From JBEBSD01 sp040394475 (GTDB taxonomy: Bacteria > Bacteroidota > Bacteroidia > Cytophagales > Spirosomataceae), in contig JBEBSD010000095.1 of assembly GCA_040394475.1 (NCBI GenBank), positions 1-20,852 on the forward strand: DNA of 20,852 nt. The letters run 5' to 3'. A program made the translations under genes and the position numbers. Shown piece by piece: positions 14,669-20,852 of this stretch (position 1 is its first letter; each line of letters opens with the position of its first letter). The notes below the pieces were generated by a model. It was not told the DNA's origin. It made no database searches and saw only the letters and a list, made by a program, of their open reading frames with translations.

Positions 14669-16072
14669 TTAGTCCTGTACCACCCGCTTTTTAGCCACTC
14701 CTCCGATCTTGGCGGGCATCCGCTCCGAAGAAGAACGAAGTATCGCCTTCACCTCTGCCATATTTACAACCGGCAGGAACTTGGAAAACAATAAGAACAG
14801 CGTAAAGAACAACCCAAACGAGAAGATATAATCTCCAATGTCGTACATGGTCGGGGAAAACATGGCCCAGCTGGAGGGCAGGTAATCGCGATGCAGGGAG
14901 GTCACAATAATTACAAACCGCTCAAACCACATACCGATATTCACGATCACCGAGATAAAGAACGTCCACGTGACACTTCTGCGGAGCCTGCGCGACCAGA
15001 ACAACTGCGGGGAAATTACGTTACAGGTCATCATCGCCCAGTAAGCCCACCAGTACGGGCCGGTCATCCGGTTTAAGAAGGCATAGCTTTCATATTCTAC
15101 TCCACTGTACCATGCGATAAAAAACTCTGTGATATAGGCAATACCGACTATCGATCCTGTAAGGGTGATTACCTTATTCATCGTTTCGATGTGCTCGACC
15201 GTGATATAGTCTTCCAGCTTATAAACCACGCGGGTAATCAGCATCAGGTTCTGCACCATGGCAAATCCTGAAAAAATAGCGCCGGCTACAAAGTACGGCG
15301 GGAAGATGGTCGTATGCCAGCCCGGGATTACCGAGGTAGCAAAGTCCATACTTACGATCGTGTGTACAGACAATACCAACGGTGTTGACAACCCCGCCAG
15401 AATCAAGCTTACATATTCATACCGTGCCCAGGTTTTGGCCGACCCGGTCCAGCCCATCGCAAAAGCACCGTAAAAAAAGCGCGATACCTTATTGGTCGCG
15501 CGATCACGGATAGTAGCCAGATCAGGAATCAACCCCATGTACCAGAACAATAACGAAACGGAAAAATAGGTGCTGATTGCAAATACGTCCCACACGAGCG
15601 GTGAGTTAAAATTCACCCATAAAGACCCGAAGGCGTTCGGCAGCGGCAACGCCCAGTAAGCCATCCAGGGACGGCCCATGTGCATCAGGATAAACGATGC
15701 CGCACAAAGCACGGCAAAGATGGTCATGGCTTCAGCGGCACGGTTGATCGATGTCCGCCATTTCTGACGAAACAACAGCAGGATGGCCGAGATCAGCGTC
15801 CCTGCGTGACCGATACCTACCCACCATACGAAGTTGGTGATATCCCATGCCCAGCCTATGGTCTTGTTAAGCCCCCATACTCCCAAACCTTCCCACCAGG
15901 TTACGGCCAGACAGTACGAACCATATGCTAAAACGATCAGTGAAATTCCAAAGGCAATTTTCCATTCCTTCGTTGGTTTTGCCTCCACATGACGACAGAT
16001 ATCCTCTGTAACGTCCGCGTAGGTCTTACCTCCGGTAATTAATGGTGTCCTTACGGATGAGGTAACTTGCAT
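14669..16072 (-). CDS. actC: Alternative complex III subunit ActC, NrfD-like quinol-binding membrane protein
   Basis: 467 residues with about ten membrane helices of the NrfD/PsrC family. The amphipathic start (MQVTSSVRTPLITGGKTYADVTEDI) is usual for ActC. Characteristic parts are NFVWWVGIGHAGTLISAILLL (96-116), FRQKWRTSINRAAEAMTIFAV and the C-terminal FERFVIIVTSLHRDYLPSSW. It docks under the iron-sulphur end of ActB and is thought to form the periplasm-facing quinol oxidation site of the complex. It lies 46 bases after actB and 60 before actD. Confidence 0.96.
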   Translation of the reverse strand: MQVTSSVRTPLITGGKTYADVTEDICRHVEAKPTKEWKIAFGISLIVLAYGSYCLAVTWWEGLGVWGLNKTIGWAWDITNFVWWVGIGHAGTLISAILLLFRQKWRTSINRAAEAMTIFAVLCAASFILMHMGRPWMAYWALPLPNAFGSLWVNFNSPLVWDVFAISTYFSVSLLFWYMGLIPDLATIRDRATNKVSRFFYGAFAMGWTGSAKTWARYEYVSLILAGLSTPLVLSVHTIVSMDFATSVIPGWHTTIFPPYFVAGAIFSGFAMVQNLMLITRVVYKLEDYITVEHIETMNKVITLTGSIVGIAYITEFFIAWYSGVEYESYAFLNRMTGPYWWAYWAMMTCNVISPQLFWSRRLRRSVTWTFFISVIVNIGMWFERFVIIVTSLHRDYLPSSWAMFSPTMYDIGDYIFSFGLFFTLFLLFSKFLPVVNMAEVKAILRSSSERMPAKIGGVAKKRVVQD

Positions 16073-16118
16073 ACTCTAACTATATATTAGGATGGTTAAA
16101 TTTTCTGTTGATCCTGTT

Positions 16119-19100
16119 TTATGAATTTGCCGGCTGCATCGTACTTCCGGCCTCCTTGTTTCTGATTTTCACCAGATACGATACCTGGGGACGAACGTTA
16201 ATTTCATCAAGCACATGGTAGGCCCTTCCTTCCTTCTCTTCCTCCAGCAGTTTCGAAATATTGCTCTCGGGATCATTCATATCGCCAAAAACAATTGCAT
16301 CGGTAGGACACGACGACGCGCAGGCAACATGTACATCCTCATCGGTTACCCTTCTTCTTTCTTTTTTAGCCCGCAATTTGGCCTCCTGGATCAGGTGCAC
16401 ACACATGGAGCATTTCTCAATAACCCCTCTTGAACGCACGGTTACTTCCGGGTTGATCACCATTTTACCCAGATCATTGTTAAAATGGTAATCGAAATCG
16501 TCGTTGTCGAAATACTTGAACCAGTTGAAACGGCGTACCTTGTAAGGACAGTTGTTGGCACAGTACCGGGTTCCTACACAACGGTTATAGGCCATTTGGT
16601 TGAGGCCTTCTGAGCTGTGAGTAGTTGCCAGCACGGGGCATACCGTTTCACAGGGAGCATTATTACAATGCTGACACATCATCGGCTGGAAGGTCACTTC
16701 CGGATTCTCCGACGCCACTTCCATCGCAGCATAGTCTCCGATTTCTGCGTCGCTGCTATAATAGCGGTCGATCCGTAACCAATGCATTTCCCGTGCATTG
16801 ATAATTTCCTGCCGTCCCACTACCGGGATATTATTTTCGGCGTTGCAGCTTACCACACAGGAACCACATCCAAAACACAGGTTCATATCCACCACCATTC
16901 CCCATGAGTGGTTTTTATATTCATGTCCATTCCAAAGGGTGATATCGGTAGGATCTACCGGTCCGTCGGAAGTATGGATCTTCGGCATGAATCTGCCGGC
17001 TTGTACATCCTGCTTGTAGTCTTCCAAAACCGTATCCTGGATGACCGAACGCCTGTTCATTACCGTATTATGCGTCTGCGTTTGCGCAATTTCCCGGAAT
17101 CCACTGGTTTTGGAAACGCTCACTTCACCCGGTGCATAGTTCAGATACCCATTGGTAAATGTCGCCAGCGGATATACATTCTTTCCTACCCCGTTGGCGG
17201 CCTTACCTGCCTTTTCACGGCCATAACCGATGGCTGCGGCTATTGTATTTTCAGCTTGCCCGGGTTGTATCAGTACCGGCAATTCAACCGATTTCCCTGC
17301 GATTTCCAGCCGGACCATATCTCCCTGCTTGACTCCCAGCGCGGTAGCCGTCTTTTGCGAGACGCCTGCATAGTTATCCCAACAGGCCTTGCTGATGGGC
17401 TCGGGCACCTCCTGCAACCAGGGGTTATTGGCCAATGCACCGTTACCGATGCCTACCTTTTCATAAAGTGTCAGCTCGATTCCGGAGGTATCGGTCTTAT
17501 ACTGCGCCGTAATCGACTGCGCTGCTCCCGCCAGATCGCCGGCAAAAGTCGCGCCGGCCGCTTCTCCTGATCCTTTCGGCTCAAATATTCCGTCGTGAAG
17601 CGACTGGATCCAGAATTGGTTGAAATCGGTACTTCCCGAAAGCGGGAACATGTTTTTTCTCCAGTATTCTTTTACATATTCATGGTAATCGGTCGATTCC
17701 GCACCCGCCCATTTCAGGAGGCTTTCCTGTGCCTGCCGGGTACTGTAAATGAGACTGATGGCAGGTTGCGTCAGGCTGTAAAAACCAGCTTTAGGTTCTG
17801 CATCATCCCAGCTTTCAAGGTAGTGGGGCGCCGGTGCCAGGTAGTGCAGCAGGGAGCCGGTTTCATCGGCACGGTCTCCAAACGATAGGCTCAGCTCAAC
17901 ATTCGGAAGTGCCTCCGCCAGTTCCGCACCTCTGGGGTGATCGTAAACCGGGTTCGCCTTATAAAAAAGAACTGCTTTGACCTGGCCGCTCTTTACTTCG
18001 TCGATAAATCTGTTGAAAGTTAGATCATCGCCCTGGCGCAGGTACTGCGCTGTTCCCAGATCGATCGTTTTTCCATAACTTTCCAATAAACTGTTCAAGG
18101 CATTGACCACTACCTGTACCGCAGGATCGTTTACTCCGGATACAACCAATGCCTGCCCTTTCGCGGCGATCAGATCACTGGCTGCCTTCTCCAGATGAGG
18201 CGCGTCGATTGCAGTCGTTGCAAGCGCAGTCCCCCCCAACCCGGCGGCGACTTTATTATAGAGCGCCGCAGCGATCAACCCTATCTGAGAAGGCTTCACG
18301 GCAGTCCGGTAATCGGCATTTGCCCCCGTAAGCGACAAGATCGATTCAAACTGATAATGACGGGACATTTCACGGTTCCCTCCTTCGGCGCTGCTTACCT
18401 TACGGGTTTGGGCATATTGTCCGGAGAAAGTATCGGGAGCAATCCAGGTCCCCAGGAAATCGGCGTCCAGGCTTACGACCACCTTAGCTTTGCTAAAATC
18501 GTACCCCGGCAGCACTGCCTTTCCAAACGATGTTTCATTGGCCTTCACCAGCGCCGCCACCGAATTGGTATCATATACCACCTGGGCTGCGGTCGGGTAC
18601 CGGGCTATAAACTCGGACAGTACCGACTTGGTAGACGGGCTGAAAAGAGAATTGGAAACAATTCGTATTGCTCCGCCCGCCTCGGATATAGCAGCCAGTT
18701 TTTCCATCACCTCTGCATCGAGCGTATCCCAGTCTGTCTTAGCGGTACCCTTTTGCGGTCCCTTCGCTTTTTCGATATCATAAAGTCCCAGCAGGGAAGC
18801 ATGGGCTCTAGAACTCACCCCGCACGATGCACCGGAAAGTTTATTCGCTTCAATTTTTATCGGGCGGCCTTCCCGGGTTTTAACGAGTACGCTGGTATAA
18901 TCCCCGCCTTCTGCGTAGGTAGAGGCATACCAGTTAGCGATCGTCGGGTATTCACCCTCTGGTTTATTGACATAGGCAACTGCCTTCCGCACCGGTGCTT
19001 CGCAGGATGCAAGGGAAACAGCAGCCATCCCAAAACCAAGCACTTTCAGAAAATCCCTGCGGTTCGATCCCGCTCCGTCTGTGAGCGACTCGTAGCTTAC

Positions 19101-19208
19101 ATCTCCCTGAACCGGGTCAGCAAATTCGTTTTGTGCATTTTTAACAAAACGCTCGTCATTTCGTAACTCTTCCAGCCCCTTCCAGTACCGCTTTGTAGTA
19201 TTTTTCAT
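16119..19208 (-). CDS. actB: Alternative complex III subunit ActB, molybdopterin-oxidoreductase-like plus ferredoxin fusion
   Basis: 1029 residues. A twin-arginine motif (SNRRDFLK, 48-55) followed by the lipobox LASC (Cys69) predicts Tat export and lipid anchoring. Residues 70 to about 740 form a molybdopterin-oxidoreductase-like domain that carries no cofactor in known ACIII. The C-terminal ferredoxin domain begins at Cys778: CFGCGSCVVSC, CQHCNNAPCETVC, CVGTRYCANNCPYKVRRF and CSMCVH...CASSCPTDA. The third group lacks one cysteine, which fits three [4Fe-4S] clusters plus one [3Fe-4S]. The ATG at 19208 is preferred over an upstream in-frame TTG (19220). It links quinol oxidation at ActC to the haems of ActA and ActE, and lies 46 bases from each neighbour. 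Confidence 0.97.
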   Translation of the reverse strand: MKNTTKRYWKGLEELRNDERFVKNAQNEFADPVQGDVSYESLTDGAGSNRRDFLKVLGFGMAAVSLASCEAPVRKAVAYVNKPEGEYPTIANWYASTYAEGGDYTSVLVKTREGRPIKIEANKLSGASCGVSSRAHASLLGLYDIEKAKGPQKGTAKTDWDTLDAEVMEKLAAISEAGGAIRIVSNSLFSPSTKSVLSEFIARYPTAAQVVYDTNSVAALVKANETSFGKAVLPGYDFSKAKVVVSLDADFLGTWIAPDTFSGQYAQTRKVSSAEGGNREMSRHYQFESILSLTGANADYRTAVKPSQIGLIAAALYNKVAAGLGGTALATTAIDAPHLEKAASDLIAAKGQALVVSGVNDPAVQVVVNALNSLLESYGKTIDLGTAQYLRQGDDLTFNRFIDEVKSGQVKAVLFYKANPVYDHPRGAELAEALPNVELSLSFGDRADETGSLLHYLAPAPHYLESWDDAEPKAGFYSLTQPAISLIYSTRQAQESLLKWAGAESTDYHEYVKEYWRKNMFPLSGSTDFNQFWIQSLHDGIFEPKGSGEAAGATFAGDLAGAAQSITAQYKTDTSGIELTLYEKVGIGNGALANNPWLQEVPEPISKACWDNYAGVSQKTATALGVKQGDMVRLEIAGKSVELPVLIQPGQAENTIAAAIGYGREKAGKAANGVGKNVYPLATFTNGYLNYAPGEVSVSKTSGFREIAQTQTHNTVMNRRSVIQDTVLEDYKQDVQAGRFMPKIHTSDGPVDPTDITLWNGHEYKNHSWGMVVDMNLCFGCGSCVVSCNAENNIPVVGRQEIINAREMHWLRIDRYYSSDAEIGDYAAMEVASENPEVTFQPMMCQHCNNAPCETVCPVLATTHSSEGLNQMAYNRCVGTRYCANNCPYKVRRFNWFKYFDNDDFDYHFNNDLGKMVINPEVTVRSRGVIEKCSMCVHLIQEAKLRAKKERRRVTDEDVHVACASSCPTDAIVFGDMNDPESNISKLLEEEKEGRAYHVLDEINVRPQVSYLVKIRNKEAGSTMQPANS

Positions 19209-19254
19209 AAATCCAATCAATACATATATTGGGAGAATCCTCTCTTCTTAACTC

Positions 19255-20529
19255 TTAATAGTGACATTTAGAACATTCCAGCCCTCCGATATCCGCCACC
19301 TTCAGTGCGCCTTTCCCTTCTTCATTATGCAACTGAACCAGTTTATCATAATACGCATTGCCGTCTGAATTGACGTCCGTCTGGCGGTGACAGTCGATAC
19401 ACCAACCCATGGTAAGCGAAGAACGCTGTTCCACTACCTCCATTTTCTTAATATCGCCGTGGCAGGTCTCACATTCCAGTCCTCCGACATTCACGTGCTG
19501 TGAGTGGTTGAAATAAGCCAGGTCGGGAAGGTTATGCACCCGCACCCATTCAATAGGCTGGTTCTTTTCAATAGACGCATAGATCTTCTGAATTTCTGGC
19601 GACTCCTTTTTAATCACGCCGTGGCAATTCATACAGATGTTGGCGGCAGGAATAGTCGCTGCCCGGCTTTTGTTGACGCCGGTATGGCAATAGTTACAGT
19701 CAATCTCATATTCTCCGGCATGCAGCTTATGCGAGAAGGCGATAGGCTGCTTGGGAGCATATCCCTGCTGTACACCTACGCTATAGGCACCATCCAGTGT
19801 GGCTTTGATGACCAGCAGCAGGAATACCCAGGTCACAGCCGACAGAATCGCCGGATGCTTGACCGTTTTTGCCAAGAGCAACCGGGTACTTTCCCAAAAA
19901 CCGATGGAAGGCTCCCGAACGACACCCTCTTTTTCCCGGATGGTTCTGGAGAGTAAGCTAAGCACGACCAGCAGTACAACCAGCAGCAACAAAACCACTA
20001 CCACCAATACGGCCAGCAGCACGACAAATAATGTGGACGGCCCTTCAGCCTGAACGGCTCCGCCACCTGCAGCAGGACCGGCAGCAGCCACTGCTGCCAC
20101 TTCCGAATTGGCTTTATCGATATATGCCAGAATGCTGTGAATATCATCTTCCGACAATGTCGGAAAGCTCGTCATCGGAATATTGTTATACTCCTTGTAG
20201 ATTTTAATCGCGGCGGCATCTCCGGTGGCAATAAGCGCCTGGGAATTGTGGATCCATTTTACCAGCCAGTCAAACTCATGCTTTTTTCCGACGTCCTTCA
20301 GACCCGGTCCTACCGATTTCGTAGCGCCGGTTTCGTGACAAGACGCACAATTTGACTTAAAAATAGACTCGCCTTTGGCCGCATCACCGGCTGCAACCTC
20401 AACTTCAGCTTCGTCCTGGGCTCTTACAGAAGAAACTCCGGTAAACAGGAAAAACACCAGTAAGAAAAGAAGAGGCGTGTAGTTAATTCTGGAGATAAAT
20501 GAGTAAAAATACTTATAAATTGTATTCAT
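19255..20529 (-). CDS. actA: Alternative complex III subunit ActA, monohaem plus pentahaem cytochrome c
   Basis: First gene of the operon, 424 residues, with six CxxCH haem motifs. After a signal or anchor segment (17-38) comes a monohaem domain (50-140) with CASCH (61-65) and candidate axial Met119. Next are an Ala/Gly linker (145-164), a Val/Leu-only hydrophobic helix (166-193) and a second membrane helix (228-245). A pentahaem domain follows with CNYCH (278), CMNCH (299), CETCH (353), CIDCH (377) and CSKCH (419). The last motif is one residue from the C-terminus (KCHY). The pentahaem half is ActA proper; the monohaem domain is extra relative to the pentahaem ActA of Rhodothermus. The ATG at 20529 is preferred over TTG at 20538 and leaves a leader of about 20 bases. 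Confidence 0.95.
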   Translation of the reverse strand: MNTIYKYFYSFISRINYTPLLFLLVFFLFTGVSSVRAQDEAEVEVAAGDAAKGESIFKSNCASCHETGATKSVGPGLKDVGKKHEFDWLVKWIHNSQALIATGDAAAIKIYKEYNNIPMTSFPTLSEDDIHSILAYIDKANSEVAAVAAAGPAAGGGAVQAEGPSTLFVVLLAVLVVVVLLLLVVLLVVLSLLSRTIREKEGVVREPSIGFWESTRLLLAKTVKHPAILSAVTWVFLLLVIKATLDGAYSVGVQQGYAPKQPIAFSHKLHAGEYEIDCNYCHTGVNKSRAATIPAANICMNCHGVIKKESPEIQKIYASIEKNQPIEWVRVHNLPDLAYFNHSQHVNVGGLECETCHGDIKKMEVVEQRSSLTMGWCIDCHRQTDVNSDGNAYYDKLVQLHNEEGKGALKVADIGGLECSKCHY

Positions 20530-20557
20530 AGTCCGCAATACATTATTCTTAGTGGCA

Positions 20558-20588
20558 CAAAACTAATGCACGATTTCATATCCGCAAA
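20558..20588 (-). promoter_or_regulatory. Promoter of the ACIII-oxidase operon
   Basis: On the minus strand TTTG (585-588 of the last kilobase, i.e. 20585-20588), a 19-base spacer and TAGTTTTG (20558-20565) match the Bacteroidota primary-sigma consensus with ideal spacing. Transcription would start near 20551, about 20 bases before the actA ATG. A second -7-like TACTTTTG at 20585-20592 overlaps the -33 box but has no upstream partner. No other convincing promoter was found in the gaps of the operon. Confidence 0.75.
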
Positions 20589-20647
20589 AGTATTTAACCC
20601 TTATTTTATGGAGTACTCTTATTTATATTTCTTCTAATCTAACGAGG

Positions 20648-20675
20648 TTGAAATTGGTATAATACCCTGTTTCAA
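20648..20675. promoter_or_regulatory. Dyad-symmetric sequence upstream of the operon, possible operator
   Basis: GGTATAATACC (20656-20666) is a perfect 11-base palindrome about a central A, flanked by TTGAAA on the left and TTTCAA on the right with arm offsets of one base. Its centre is about 110 bases upstream of the predicted start of the actA transcript, a reasonable place for an activator site. No regulator is encoded nearby, so the binding protein is unknown. Confidence 0.35.
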
Positions 20676-20695
20676 TGGATTCTACCCCCTCGGGT

Positions 20696-20758
20696 CGCAA
20701 AAAAACTCACTGTAATTACTGGCAGAGAACTGCTCTCCAGACATTACAGTGAGTTTAT
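20696..20758 (-). terminator. Strong intrinsic terminator between tRNA-Cys and the operon promoter
   Basis: Perfect 14-base arms (20703-20716 AAACTCACTGTAAT and 20743-20756 ATTACAGTGAGTTT) surround a nested second stem (CTGG/CCAG, then AGAG/CTCT). On the minus strand the stem is followed by a run of seven T. It would stop transcription from tRNA-Cys before the respiratory operon and insulates that operon. The plus-strand side has no clean T-run. Confidence 0.85.
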
Positions 20759-20800
20759 TAAAAATAGGATTATCCTAATATTCTGGATTTATCCTTCCAG

Positions 20801-20852
20801 AGGTTCCGAGCGGATTCGAACCGCTGTACAAGGTTTTGCAGACCTCTGCCTA
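20801..20852 (-). tRNA. tRNA-Cys (GCA), 3' part only
   Basis: The minus strand reads the anticodon arm AGGTC-TGCAAAA-CCT region with anticodon GCA, then the T-arm CAGCGGTTCGAATCCGCT, the acceptor 3' strand CGGAACC and discriminator U (20801). CCA is not encoded. The acceptor 5' strand and D-arm lie beyond the right edge. Its transcript would end at the terminator at 20696-20758. Confidence 0.92.

Noticed and set aside
16908..17570. Plus-strand open frame of 220 codons
   Set aside because: Antisense to actB, no family resemblance, and the actB reading is well supported by motifs on both sides.
18195..19166. Plus-strand open frame of 323 codons
   Set aside because: It lies antisense to actB, has no recognisable domain and a composition full of Arg/Cys/Gly typical of a shadow frame of a conserved gene.
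16119..19208. Formate dehydrogenase or other active molybdoenzyme
   Set aside because: Gene order actA-F and the fused ferredoxin part identify ActB, whose molybdopterin-like domain carries no cofactor in known ACIII.
1..20852. CRISPR array, phage or insertion-sequence remains
   Set aside because: No regularly spaced repeats, transposase, integrase or cas-like genes were seen; gene content and codon use look uniform.

Overview
The window reads as chromosomal DNA of an aerobic member of the Bacteroidota. Three things point there: promoters of the Bacteroidota type (TTTG, a 19-base spacer, then TAnnTTTG), an ECF sigma / anti-sigma / outer-membrane-protein cassette typical of that phylum, and an alternative complex III (ACIII) plus haem-copper oxidase gene order familiar from it. 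I cannot fix the genus.

Left edge (1-620): a minus-strand tRNA cluster, Tyr(GUA), Gly(UCC), then the 5' half of a Thr tRNA cut by the window edge. This is the tyr-gly-thr order that precedes an EF-Tu gene in many bacteria, so tuf probably lies just outside. A promoter precedes tRNA-Tyr. A long hairpin and a second promoter-like sequence separate tRNA-Gly from tRNA-Thr. The Thr tRNA has an unusually long D-loop.

621-3074 (minus): a three-gene cassette of ECF sigma factor, single-pass anti-sigma-like protein and exported, probably outer-membrane, beta-barrel protein. The sigma gene carries an A10 tract just before its end. 3151-3960 (plus): murI, glutamate racemase, divergent from the sigma gene.

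3961-20529 (minus): one 16.6-kb array of 15 closely spaced genes that encodes most of an electron-transfer chain from menaquinol to oxygen. In transcription order: actA-actB-actC-actD-actE-actF (ACIII, a quinol:cytochrome c oxidoreductase unrelated to bc1); coxB-coxA (aa3-type oxidase subunits II and I); ctaA and ctaB (haem A and haem O synthases); two subunit III genes; a subunit IV gene; a SCO-like protein that lacks the copper-binding CxxxC; a DUF420 membrane protein; and a small CxxC membrane protein. ACIII would oxidise quinol and pass electrons through the c haems of ActA and ActE to CuA of CoxB and on to CoxA. The Cta, SCO-like, DUF420 and CxxC proteins are proven or suspected assembly factors. 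CoxB has no fused cytochrome c domain, whereas ActA carries an extra N-terminal monohaem domain that could bridge the two complexes.

Right edge (20530-20852): the operon promoter, a dyad-symmetric possible operator, a strong intrinsic terminator, and the 3' part of tRNA-Cys(GCA) cut by the window edge. I saw no mobile element, CRISPR array or broken gene. Most of the window is known biology. The less ordinary points are the degenerate SCO protein beside an orphan CxxC protein, the A10 tract in the sigma gene, the monohaem-ActA arrangement, the EYVN motif in CtaA and the expanded tRNA D-loop.
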